Shown here piece after piece: positions 32,801-43,344 of a stretch of DNA of 64,000 nucleotides. The position numbers were made by a program, and so were the translations under genes. The stretch lies in assembly GCA_009193035.1 (NCBI GenBank), contig SWDT01000122.1, positions 124,001 through 188,000 of the forward strand, given 5' to 3'. The notes beneath the pieces are model-generated. The model was not told the DNA's origin. It made no database searches and saw nothing but the letters and a program-made list of their open reading frames with translations. The stretch is from Halicephalobus mephisto (taxonomy: Eukaryota > Nematoda > Chromadorea > Rhabditida > Panagrolaimidae). Positions within the stretch are counted from its first letter, which is position 1; the number at the start of each line of letters is the position of its first letter.

Positions 32801-34019
32801 TTATAAAAAAATCACAAAAATTAAATTTCAAAATGACAAAAATTATTACTTTTTTAAAGGGGATTTTCGTGATAGGAATTTCACCTCAAAGATCTTTTTA
32901 GAATTTTAATTTTAGAATTTTCGTTTTGAGACTTATTTAGTGTATATTTCCTCTAACAGTGAGGTAAACATAATTTTTAACTTTCTTTATCCAAAAATAT
33001 TTATTGTATAAAAAATCATAAAATTAGATTATGAAATGACAAAAAGTATTACTTTTTTAACAGAGACTTTCGCGGTAGGAGTTCGCACTTGGTTCCACCT
33101 CAGCTTTGTGATTGGTCTTAACAGGAATGTGGGCTTTGAAAGTGTTTGTCTTACAGTAATCTTTAGAAACACTCCCCATACAGTAACTTCGAAATTTCAC
33201 TATACAGTAATTTTTGGAAATTTCTTCTTACAGTAATCTTCGAAGTTCATTATACAGTAACTTTCAAAAATCTCTTTTTACAGTAATCTTCGAAGTTTAT
33301 TATACAGTGATTTTTGGAGACTTTTCTCATACAGTAATCTTTGAAATTTCACTATACAGTAATTTTTGGAAATTTCCTCTTACAGTAACTTCGAAGTTTA
33401 TTATACAGTAACTTTCGAAAATTTCTTCTTACAGTAATCTTTGAAATTTCACTATACAGTAATTTTTGGAAATTTCTTCTTACAGTAATCTTCGAAGTTT
33501 ATTATACAGTAACTTTCGAAAATCTCTTTTTACAGTAACTTCGAAATTTTATTATATAATAAGCTTTGGAAACTTTTCTCATACAGTAATTTTTGAAGAA
33601 AACTTTTCGACGACCACATTCGCCCAGCTTCCCACGTCAAGGTCGAATGGCAACCCCGGGACCCCGGCCAGTCTTTCCCTCTCAGGACCTCCAGACACTC
33701 CGGTCGAGAACACCTTGTTCAAACATTTTCTTCTCCGACGAGAGTCTGATCCGCTCAAATCCTTTATTTTTGCCAAAGTACACTTATTTTTTGCTGCCGC
33801 ATTTTCTGTGCCACACTTCAATTAGATAAAGTAGGTATTTTTTTTTTGATTACTGTAATGATAAAAATTAATTTTAGTGATGACGAAATTCGCGAAGATG
33901 TTCCACAATATCAACAACGAGAGCCTTTTTTACGTAATTACAATATTCCTCAAGACAGTTTTATCAGACATCACAAACCTACTTCTTATCCGAGAAGTTA
34001 TCGAGAGACCAGTGCCTGA
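29894..34019 (+). CDS. Clc-like (claudin superfamily) membrane protein 1
   Basis: CDS join(29894..30034, 30880..31066, 31110..31241, 31968..32172, 33878..34019); 268 aa, phases consistent. Four membrane segments are expected: residues ~8-29, about 113-135, about 143-165, and one in exon 4 (LLGTLAWIGAFVCALL). The first extracellular loop has the claudin signature W34, GLW (49-51), C54, C75. The cytosolic tail is Tyr/Arg/Pro-rich. The family is nematode Clc-like; relatives act in cell junctions and neuronal signalling, but no specific role is inferred. Acceptor TTTTTTTTAG ends at 29856, 37 nt before the ATG. Intron 4 is 1.7 kb of tandem repeats. Clc-like gene 2, 21 kb downstream on the same strand, is the paralogue. 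Confidence 0.85.
30040..30870. repeat. A/T-cluster repeats in intron 1 of Clc-like gene 1
   Basis: ATATTATTTAAAAAAGAATT units to about 30400, then TTTTTATTTTTTAAATTTCAGACTT units to the exon 2 acceptor. Confidence 0.6.
32290..33090. repeat. ~208-bp tandem array in Clc-like intron 4
   Basis: CTCTGACGACGA-type words at about 32330, 32535 and 32747, with GGATTTTCGTGATAGGAGTTC and AAAGATCTTTTTAGAATT; a fourth unit (about 32940-33090) is diverged. Confidence 0.75.
33140..33592. repeat. TACAGTAA minisatellite in Clc-like intron 4
   Basis: TACAGTAAT/CTT words recur every ~26-29 bp, alternating TTCGAAGTTTAT and TTTGGAAATTTC spacers (about 16 units). Confidence 0.8.
33597..33835. other. GC-rich island in Clc-like intron 4
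   Basis: About 230 bp far less AT-rich than the rest of the intron, open on both strands. After acceptor-like CGCCCAG (33639), the phase expected from exon 4 reads about 60 codons (GRMATPGPRPVFPSQDL...) to a stop, so it could be an alternative last exon. An enhancer or foreign insert is equally possible. Confidence 0.35.
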
Positions 34020-34139
34020 GGCATTTCGTCCGTTTTCTGTTAATTCAGTTTTGACATTTGGCTTCCGGTAATTTCCCGATTTTGCATTATTTAATTTATC
34101 TCCCGAATTTCCGTCCATCGTTCAAGGATCAGTAAAAAA

Positions 34140-35010
34140 GTTCAAAGTTAAAAAATAAACATTTTTCGTGTCGGGACCAGTGATTTTTAAATTTTATTTA
34201 AAAAAAATTAAACAAAGGTCCTAACACGAATGTTTTTCAATTTTTTTTTGACTACGAAGTTGGTTATTCTATACAAACTTACTAAGTTCAAAGTTAAGAA
34301 ATAAACAACTTTCGTGTGAGGACCAGTGATTTTTAATTTTTATTTAAAAAAAATTAAATAAAGGTCCTAACACGAATGATTTTTTGTTTCCTCTTTAACT
34401 ATGAAGTCAGTAATATTGTATAGAATAACCAAATTCAAAATCAAAAAATGAACAACTTTTGTGCCAGGATCAGTGATTTTTAATTTTTATTTAAAAAAAA
34501 TTAAATAAAGGTCCTAACACGAATGTTTTTCAATTTCTTTTTTGACTACGAAGTCAGTAATGTTGTATAGAATAACCAAGTTCAAAATTAGAAAATAAAC
34601 AACTTTCGTGCCAGGATCAGTGATTTTTAAAATTTTTAGAAAATTCTAAGTAATGGTCCTAACACGAATGATTTTTTTTGTTAATTTTCCGATTATGAAG
34701 TTATTTATTCTATATAGAATAACCAAGTTCAAAATTAGAAAATAAACAACTTTCGTGTCAGGACCAGTGATTTTTGGAACTAACTTTTAAGTACTCGTCT
34801 CGACACGAAAAATAATTTATTTATTTTTCAACTTCAAACTTGTTTATTGATCCTTAAAAACCACTTACCGAGTTCATAATCAAAGACCGAATCTTACGTT
34901 TTTCGTCTCGGGACCGGTGTTTTCATTTTTCGAAAGCAAATTGTAAATTGTGGTCCCGACACGAAAAATAATTAATTTTTTTTTGACTATGAATTTGGTC
35001 ATTAATCTTT
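34140..35010. repeat. ~148-bp tandem array with internal palindromes
   Basis: About six units each hold TTCGTGTCRGGACCAGTG followed 40-50 bp later by its approximate reverse complement GGTCCTAACACGAA. Plus-orientation words lie near 34165, 34311, 34455, 34603, 34751 and 34900. Confidence 0.8.
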
Positions 35011-35059
35011 TAAAGCAAAACCTCAAACATGATCTTGTTGATTACTGTAAAAAACTTTC

Positions 35060-36200
35060 TGTTCAGGACCATTTTTAATTTTTTTTAATTTTAAAAATTG
35101 AATAAAATTAATTTTTTTTAAATTTTACAATTTTAAATTTTTATAATTTTAATTTTTTAAAAATTTTTAATATTATCAGAATTTTTCTGATTTGTTAAAA
35201 TTAAAAAAAAACAGAAATTTGATTAATTTTAATAAAAATTTAAAAAAAATTAAAATTTAGTTAATTTTAATAAAAATAAAAAAAATTAAATCTGGTTAAT
35301 TTTAATAAAAAAAAATTTAAATTTAATTTTTTTAAATTTTAATTAAAAAAATTAAATTTGATTAATTTTAATAAAAAATAAAAAAATTGAAATTTAGTTA
35401 ATTTTAATAAAAATAAAAAAAATTAAATTTGATTAATTTTAATAAAAATTAAAAAAAAATTGAAATGGTCCTGAAAAAAAAGTTTATTTAAGTTGTTAAA
35501 TAAGTTCAATTTGGTGTTTGTTCTTTAAATTGTCTCGGTTGATACTCATTTAATTTTTAATTTTTAATTTTTTTGACGTCGAAGATAAACGTAATTTTGG
35601 ATAGATAATTGTCTTGATGAAACTGAATAAAAATGAAAAAAATAATTGATTCTGAAAACTTTTTGGATGTTCGAAATTTTAGTTTTGTAATTTTCGATTA
35701 TTTTTGGAATAAATGACGAAAATTATTTTTTTTAAAATTCTTCGATTACGGTATTTAAATAAAAATATGGAATATTTAATGTTTTGGAATTTTTTAAAAT
35801 TATAAAAAGTTGAAATTTTAAAATTTCAGTCTTGACTGGAAAATTGTGAACATTCGTGTCGAGACGAATTTCACTTTTTTGTTGTAAATGGTTTTATTTC
35901 TACAGTAATATTATTTTGGAATTTTCTAAATTTATAAAAAATTGAAATTTTAAAATTTCGGTCTTGACTGGAAAATTGTGAACATTCGTGTCGAGACAAA
36001 TTCCACTTTTTTCGTAAATGGTTTTATTTCTACAGTAATATTGTTTTGGAAGTTTCTAAAATTACATTAAATGAGAATTTTTAAATTTTCAACTTTGATT
36101 GAAAAAAGTTTATATTTTTTAAATATAAAAATTATTTAAAAAATTGAAATTTTTGTTGATTTTTAAATTTTTTTTCATTTTTGTTGATTTTTAATTTTTT
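35060..36200. repeat. AT-rich repeats
   Basis: TTAATTTTAATAAAAATAAAAAAAATT units at 35180-35460; GTCTTGACTGGAAAATTGTG/AACATTCGTGTCGAGAC repeats at about 35830-36050. No gene. Confidence 0.6.
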
Positions 36201-36220
36201 TTCATTTTTGTTTTGAAAAA

Positions 36221-36466
36221 ATGTACGTTACTTATTTGTCAAAAAAAAGAAGGAACTTTTCATTGACCGACTACGACCTGTCGTCTGGAGACTTCTGCGT
36301 GACCGTCCTCAGTCGTGTTGTCAAAAAAGTTGTCTTTCAAAATATCGACCTCTATTTCCGTCAAAAACCAAAAAAACAAAGATGTTTTTTGAAATTCACG
36401 TGTCCCATGACTTCTGTTGATTGTCATTTTGAAATTGAATATTGGGGTTCTGTAGGAGCTTTTTAG
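36221..36466 (+). CDS. Possible small gene or first exon, 81 codons
   Basis: An 81-codon frame with mixed, non-repetitive composition (LTDYDLSSGDFCVTVLSR, CPMTSVDCHFEIEYW), unlike the AT repeats on both sides. No signal peptide or known domain. A donor-like GTTCTG at 36446 would leave one base that joins in frame to an acceptor at 40981 (ATTTATAG), reading DLTGFQSAEKKF onward. That 4.5-kb intron is speculative. Confidence 0.35.
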   Translation: MYVTYLSKKRRNFSLTDYDLSSGDFCVTVLSRVVKKVVFQNIDLYFRQKPKKQRCFLKFTCPMTSVDCHFEIEYWGSVGAF

Positions 36467-36539
36467 AATTTACTGAATTTTAAAAGTAAAATTTCGTGGA
36501 TTTTGTGGAAGATTCTGGAGTCTTGTAATTCCTATGAAA

Positions 36540-37160
36540 ATTTGGGAAGCTTTTCAGAATTCAGTAGAGGATTCTGAAACCTTCAAAAATCATGAAAAAT
36601 TTTATTTAATTTTCTAAAATCGAATAAAAACTAAAATTCTGGAGATTTTGAAAAATTCTAGAATCTTCTACAATTGTTATCTAAGTTTTCAGAATCCAGT
36701 AGAGGATTCTGAAACCTTCAAAAATCATGAAAAATTTTATTTAATTTTCTAAAATCGAATAAAAACTAAAATTCTGGAGATTTTGAAAAATTCTAGAATC
36801 TTCTACAATTGTTATCTAAGTTTTCAGAATTTAGTAGAAGATTCTGAAACCTTCAAAAATCATGAAAAATTTTATTTAATTTTCTAAAATCGAATAAAAA
36901 CTAAAATTCTGGAGATTTTGAAAAATTCTAGAATCTTCTACAATTGTTATCTAAGTTTTCAGAACCCAGTAGAGGATTCTGAAACTTTCGAAGATCGTGA
37001 AAAATTTTATTTAATTTTCTAAAATCGAATAAAAACTAAAATTCTGAAGATTTCGAAAGATTCTAGAATCTTCTATAATTATAATCTAAGCCTTCAGAAT
37101 CTAGTAGAGGATTCTGAAACCTTCAAAGATCGTAAGAAATCTTATTTTTCTAAAGTTGAA
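36540..37160. repeat. ~135-bp tandem array, five copies
   Basis: GTAGAGGATTCTGAAAC recurs at about 36563, 36700, 36834, 36968 and 37102, each with AAAATCGAATAAAAACTAAAA and TCTAGAATCTTCTACAATT. Middle copies are nearly identical. Confidence 0.85.
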
Positions 37161-37620
37161 TGAAAACTTAAATTTCCGAAAATATCATAGAAGCATCTGA
37201 AATTTTTTTTTAATTTTTAAATTTATACAATCTGAAAAATTCTGAAATCTAAAATTTCGGGAAATTTCTAAAATCCAAAAAAGTATTTTTGGGACTTTAA
37301 AATTTTATAGAAATTTCTGAAATTTTCCAAATTTTTTTTGAATATTTTTATTTTGATCGAAATAATTTTTTAAAACAATTATATTTAATTTTACATTTTA
37401 CCAGATGGATATTGAAAATCCTTTTTTAATTTTTTCCAAATACTTTTGTAAAAAGAAAAAAAAAATATTTGAGATTTCATATTTTAAAATTTGAAAAAAA
37501 ACAAAAGAATCTATTTTTAATGCAAATTTTCCACGTTTTTCGTAAAATGATCGGGTTTCGTGTGGGAACTCCTACATCTGACTCGAAACCGAAGATCCAT
37601 TGTCGAAATCTACAAAGGTC
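37160..37620. other. AT-rich spacer
   Basis: No gene supported. A short less AT-rich piece at 37550-37680 leads into the next array. Confidence 0.4.
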
Positions 37621-38070
37621 GACATCAAAATCAAAATCTGCAATATGCTTGCAACATCCAGGCAGATCTGTCGGCATTTTTATTGAAATTCATAATTTCG
37701 AAATAAAAGTAAGATTCGGTAGTTTGCTTGCAACATTCTAGGAAATAAATCAACTTTAAGATCAAATCCGCAATATGCATGCAATATTCTAGGCTATAAA
37801 TCAACTTTAAGATCAAAATCCGCAATATACATGCAGCATTCTGGAAAATAAATTAACTTTAAGATCAAATCCGCAGTTTGCTTGCAACATTCTAGGCTAT
37901 AAATCAACTTCAAAATCAAATCTGCAGTATGCATGCAATATTCTACCTAAAAGCTTGACTTCAAAATCATATTCAAGTCCGCAGTATGCTTGCAGCATTC
38001 TAGCCTATAAGTCAACCTCAAAATCAAAATCCGCAGTATGCTTGCAATATTATGGCAAATAGGTCCACTT
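37620..38070. repeat. ~62-bp tandem array with TGCATGCAATATTC words
   Basis: About seven units of ATCCGCAGTATGCTTGCAACATTCTAGG plus AAATCAACTTTAAGATC. Units alternate GCATGCA and GCTTGCA. Confidence 0.8.
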
Positions 38071-38679
38071 AATTGTTGTAAAAATTTAATTTAATTTTGA
38101 GTATTTTTTATATTTCAACAAAGAACAAATGTCGTCAGAAAACTTGACAGTCTTTCCAGTGTCAACTCTGATTTACATTTCAACAGAAAAATTCGAATCT
38201 TTTTGGCCTAATTTTATTATTGGAGTTTTTCGCTCTATCCATTTTAGGATTCTCGAAGTACGAAATAGTTTATTTTTGACGTCTTGAGGACAATTAAGTT
38301 CAAAAATTTTACTAATAAAAAAACGGAAATTTTTTTCATTAAATTTTAGGAAAATTCTCTCGAAATGAATTTTTAAAAACTTTATAATCGAAATTAAAAA
38401 TTTAATTTTTAAAACTTTTTTAACCGAAATTAAAAATTAAATTTAAAAAAATTTTATAATCAAAATTAAAAATTAAACTTTTTAAAACTTTTTAATCGAA
38501 ATTAAAAATTAAATTTTTTTTTTGTTTTCAGAAGGCTTAGAATTGTGATTTTTATAAATAAACAAGTTTTTTATAAAATTGTGAAAAATTTATTTTGACA
38601 CAAATTTTCGGAGTTTTCCCACAAGAAGCCAAAAATTAAATTTTTTTAAATATGTATTTTTAGAAAATTCTAGGATCAT

Positions 38680-39610
38680 ACTATTTTGAAAAAATGAGTT
38701 TATGTAATTTTTAGAAAATATTTCTCGAGACGAATTTTCGGAATTTTCCAGTCAGGACCGAAAACTGAAATTTTTTTGTTTATATATTTTTAAAAGATTC
38801 TAAAATCACTATTTAAAAAACAAGTTTTTTTAAAAGTTTTAAAAGTTATCTCAACACGAATATTTGGAATTTTCCAGTTAGGACCAGAAATTGAAAAATT
38901 TTATTTTTGAATAGTTCTAAGAAATTCGAAAAATATACTATTTTAAAAAGTAAGTATTTTAAAATTTGATTTTTTTTAAATTGTCTCAAGACGAATATTT
39001 GGAATTTTCTACTCAGGACCAGAAACTAAAAAATTTCATTTTTATATAGTTCTAGGAAATTCGAAAAATATTTTATTTCAAAAAGTAAGTATTTTAAAAT
39101 TTGATTTTTTTTAAATTGTCTCAAGACGAATATTTGGAATTTTCTACTCAGGACCAGAAACTGAAAAATTTCATTTTTAAATAATTCTAAGAAATTCGAA
39201 AAATATTTTATTTCAAAAAGTAAGTATTTTAAAATTTGATTTTTTTAAAATTGTCTCAACACGAATGTTTGGAATTTTCTACTCAGGACCAGAAACTAAA
39301 AAATTTCATTTTTATATAGTTCTAGGAAATTCGAAAAATATTTTATTTCAAAAAGTAGGTATTTTAAAATTAAATTTTTTAAAATTATCTCAACACGGAT
39401 GTTTGGAATTTTCTACTCAGGACCAGAAATTTCGAATTTCCCAGAACTATATAAAAACGGAAGTTTTCAAAGTATACTATTTCAAAAAATAGATCTTTTT
39501 ATTGCAAAATTTCTGAAAATTGTCTCACCGCGAATGTTTGGAATTTCCCATTTGAAACTGAAAATTTTTGTTTACTTTTTCACGGTTCCAGGAGCATTTA
39601 ATAGATTCTG
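38680..39610. repeat. ~133-bp tandem array with ACTCAGGACCAGAAAC
   Basis: About seven units: TTTGGAATTTTCTACTCAGG, then ACCAGAAACT, AAATTCGAAAAATATTTTATT and TTGTCTCAACACGAAT. Related to the GGTCCTGAGTGG repeat at 27100-28910 and to the CGTGTCGGGACC words. Confidence 0.8.
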
Positions 39611-40089
39611 AAATCATATTATTATAAAAACAAAAATGCGTATATAAATATTCCAAAACAATTGTTTCGATGAGAATTTTGAAATTTTCCAGTTGAGATC
39701 ACAAAATATAAAATTCAGCGTTTTTGTATTTCTAAAACTAAAATTATATAAATTTTTTGTAAAACTCTGAAAACTGGTTTCGACACGAATGTTCGATATT
39801 TTTGGAACTTTCCAGTTGGGACCACAGACTGTAAAATTAATTTTTTTTGTACTTTTGGAAGCAACTAGTTGATTTTTGAAAATTCAAGAATTATTTAATG
39901 TTTGGAATTTTATCAGAAACAAAAAAATTGACTAAGAATGAACTAATTTTTGTCATATATTAAAATTCATTCAATTTGCTTAATTTATTCTTTTTTGCAT
40001 CATAATTCTTGCACCTTTTATGAACTAAAAAAGTCCTAAAATACTGCAAAATAATGCGGAAGCTTCTGAAAGTTAAGATTCTAGAAATT

Positions 40090-40870
40090 TCCGAAAAGTA
40101 AAAAATTTCGTGTTGGGACCATTTTGAAAAATTTCGTGTCGGGACCATTTGTAATAAAATTCATTGATAATTTCAGTTTTCTTTGAATTAAAAGTATGTC
40201 TTAGAATCTAATGAATTCATCTGAAACCTAAGATTCTGGAAATTTCTAAAAAGTAAAAAATTTCGTGTCGGGACCATTTGTAATAAAATTCATTGATAAT
40301 TTCGGTTTTCTTGAATTAAAATTATGTCTTAGAATCTTATGAAATCATCTGAAATCTAATGTTTTAAAGATTTCTGAAAATTAAAAAATTTCGTGTCGGG
40401 ACCATTTTGTAATAAAATTCATTGATTATTTTAATATTCATTTAATTAGGGTTTCCTGAAAATTTCTAGAATCTTATACTAGGTTCTGACGTCATTCAAA
40501 ATCAAGGATTTTAGAAATCCCAAAAACTTCTGAAAATTCGTGTCAGGACCACTTTTTGAAAAATTTCTTAATATTTTAATTTTCAAAGTAGGATTTTATA
40601 AAAGTTTTTAGAACCTTTTAGAATTTATTAAAAATCTTCAACTTATTTAAAAATTAAAATGTACAAAACTTCTGAAAATTCGTGTCAGGACTACTTTTTG
40701 AAAAATTTCTTAATTTTTTAGTTTTCAAAGTAGGATTTTATAAAAGTTTTTGGAATTTTTTAAAATTATTTTTAATTTTCTGAAATTATTTTTAATTTTC
40801 TGAAGTTATACTTTTTCGAACTTTCTGAAAATTCTTCAACTTCGTGTAAGGACCATTACGTCACGAAGTT
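40090..40870. repeat. ~130-bp tandem arrays with TTCGTGTCGGGACCA
   Basis: Words at about 40108, 40134, 40262 and 40389 in one array, and TTCGTGTCAGGACCACTTT at about 40530 and 40680 in a second, partly different array. Confidence 0.8.
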
Positions 40871-40981
40871 CATTGACCATTTTTATGGTAATATGATTTT
40901 ATGAAGTTCAAATTGAAGTTTTTTATGGATTTTGAAGTCGACACAGTTTTTGAATTTTATTCGATTTTGACATTTATAGAC

Positions 40982-41089
40982 TTGACCGGTTTTCAAAGTG
41001 CCGAAAAAAAATTTCTCGAATCCAGTCAAATGGAAATTGTAAAATTTTCAGACTTGGATTTAGTTGATCTTTATTGTCGTGGATTATGA
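40982..41089 (+). CDS. Possible terminal exon (weak)
   Basis: After ATTTATAG the plus strand reads a protein-like 35-codon segment (GFQSAEKKFLESSQMEIVKF... YCRGL) to a TGA. AATAAA follows near 41162. It could be the end of the 36221 frame or part of a 62-codon frame starting at 40901. No homology recognised. Confidence 0.25.
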   Translation: MTGFQSAEKKFLESSQMEIVKFSDLDLVDLYCRGL

Positions 41090-41488
41090 CGTCAATCACA
41101 TTTTTTAAATTTAATTTTTATAATTAAATTTTTTAAATTTCGAAAAAAATTTAATAATTAAAATAAATTTTCGAATTTTTTAAAAAATGCCATTGGCACT
41201 TAAGTACCGACGAGTTTTTTTGGTTTTTGGACTTCTGTGGCGGGAATTAATTTAGTCTATTTTAAATTGTTTTTTTTTAATCTTTACATTCATAAAAAAA
41301 GTTTTACAACTTTTCGAAAAAAATGAATTTTTCGATTTTAAATTTTTTTTTCAAAATTGAATAATTAAACCGAATTACAATAAATACGTTATAAAATACA
41401 AATTACACAATTGATAGAATTTTTGTCAGATTATTAACGATCTATCTGGATCAATGACGTTATCGTTGTTTCGAACAGTAACGTTCAT

Positions 41489-41686
41489 ACCCAAAAAAGT
41501 AACTTTTAGTTCTGTAACAATTGCGAAATGTAATAAAAAGTAACTTTTAGTTCTGTAAAAATTGCGAAATGTAATAAAAATGAACACAATCGTCACATTT
41601 TTCATAAATATTCGATTTTTGTGACGAAAATATAACTTAATAGTGACGATTATTATTTGTTACTGAACCGAAAGTTTTTGTGTGTA
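41489..41686. mobile_element. MITE family A, copy 2
   Basis: Starts CCCAAAAAAGTAACTTTTAG and ends CGAAAGTTTTTGTGTGT; the left 45 bp are duplicated internally. The GTCACATTTTTCATAAATATTCG core is shared with copy 1. Confidence 0.7.
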
Positions 41687-41789
41687 GAAGTTTTGAATAG
41701 TGTCTATGTCGAACTGAAATCAGGGCGTTCTAGTCACTCTCCAAAATTTATTAAAGCTGTCGAAATCACTATCCGAAACAGTTCCAATA

Positions 41790-41940
41790 TATGAAAAGAG
41801 TAACTTTTGATTTTTAACAATTCTGAAAAGTAACACGATTTTTACAGTATTTATATTCGATTTTTGTGACGAAAATATAACTTAATAGTGACAATTATTA
41901 TTTCTTATTAATCCAAAAGTTGCGCTTTTTTTCTGTGTAG
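41790..41940. mobile_element. MITE family A, copy 3
   Basis: Shares AGTAACTTTTGA, ATTCGATTTTTGTGACGAAAA and ATAACTTAATAGTGACAATT. About 100 bp separate it from copy 2, and the same pair plus spacer recurs at 48234-48650. Confidence 0.65.
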
Positions 41941-41944
41941 AGAC

Positions 41945-42780
41945 TTTCATAGTGAAAGTTAATTTAATTACTATTCAAAATTCGTTTTTATTAGAAAAAA
42001 CCGTATTATAATAACAATCAAGGACTTTCGTGATGAAAGTTAATCTCTAATTTATTTTTTAAACTAAAATCTAATTCACCTTGACAAAAGTCGTCTTATA
42101 ATAGTAAGTGAGGACTTTTTAAATAAAAGTTAATTTAATTTTTGTTAGATTAATTTTTATACGAAGTTATATCTAGATTTGAAGTTGAGCAAACTCATCA
42201 CGGTCATCGGGGGACTTTCGTGATGAGAATTGATTTCGGTTTTCTGTTAGGTTATTTTTTATAAAAAACTTCATTTATGCTTAGGACTAGACGAGTTCGT
42301 TACGGTCATTAGGGAACTTGAAGCAAGAGTTAGTTTGGTTTTCTTATTAGATTATTTTTTACACGCAATGTCATCTATACTTGAAGATGAACAAACTTGC
42401 TATGATAGTTGTGGACTTTTGTGATGAAAGTTGAGTTCATTCTTCCACTAGGTTATTTTTTACATATAACTTTATATGTACTGAAAACTAAACGATCTGA
42501 TTACAATTACGAGGGAATCCTTGACAAGAGTTGGTTTCGTTTTTTATTAGATTACTTTCTGCATGAAATTATATTTGCATTTAATATTGAACGATCTCCC
42601 CATGATAATCAGGAATTTTCGTAATAAAAATTGATTTTTCTTCTCTATTAGGTTACTTTCTTACGCAAAATTTCATCTGCAGTTAAGATCGAACTTATTC
42701 ATAATAGTTATTAACTTTTGCGATGAAAATTGAGCTTATTTTTCTCTCAAAATTTCTTTACCTATTTGCATTTGAACTTA
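41945..42780. repeat. ~100-bp diverged tandem array (GGACTTTCGTGATGAAAGTT)
   Basis: Eight or so units start near 41942, 42025, 42113, 42215, 42310, 42413, 42512, 42611 and 42711; each continues with TTATTAGRTTA and a TTTTTTACR stretch. Confidence 0.7.
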
Positions 42781-42837
42781 GATATCAATAAACTTTTATG
42801 ATCATCAAAGATTTCGTGACCAGGCACAAAAAATAAG

Positions 42838-42941
42838 TACATTAGAACTTCGATATAAGATATCCCCGCTATAATATCCTTTGTTATAAGATACGCTTTG
42901 GCCGGTTCCAAGAGAGTATCTTATATCGAAGTTTGATTGTA
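42838..42941. mobile_element. 104-bp pogo-like MITE or near-perfect hairpin
   Basis: Flanked by TA; left CATTAGAACTTCGATATAAG, right (inward) CAATCAAACTTCGATATAAG. About 25-bp inverted repeats surround a ~50-bp loop that itself repeats TATAATATCC. The termini resemble the element at 3086-3536. Confidence 0.75.
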
Positions 42942-42944
42942 CAT

Positions 42945-43205
42945 AGTATATGATATATAGATACATTAAAACGACTTTGATGTATGAGATACATTACATT
43001 CAATGCATCGATATATTAAATTTAATATCGATACATTATACGCAATGTGTCGATATATTAAAACGACTTTGATATATTAGACACATTATATTGAATGCAC
43101 TTATACATTAGGTATAACATCGATGTGTTATATTCAATACATTCAATATATTGGCATATTAAATATAATGTACCTGATGCATTAGAGTCGTTTTAATGTA
43201 TCCTT
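42945..43205. repeat. TATCGATACATTAAA-type repeats before the channel gene
   Basis: Irregular units with GATACATTA, CGATATATTAAA and TTTAATGTATC; same word set as 25690-25965 and 62880-63190. The channel promoter must lie in or just after this. Confidence 0.55.
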
Positions 43206-43344
43206 TTTGTGTACAGAATTCTCATTCTCTAACCTTTACGTGAACCTTTGAAATCTCAATTCGTTACTGATTCTATAACGTCGAATGATTACTAATACCA
43301 GATATCCTTGTTGATTAGGTTTATTATCAAGAAGAGTTTTCTAG

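Noticed and set aside
33214..33592. Plus-strand frames in the TACAGTAA minisatellite
   Set aside because: Repeat-driven peptides (YSNLRSSLYSNF units), no splice context.
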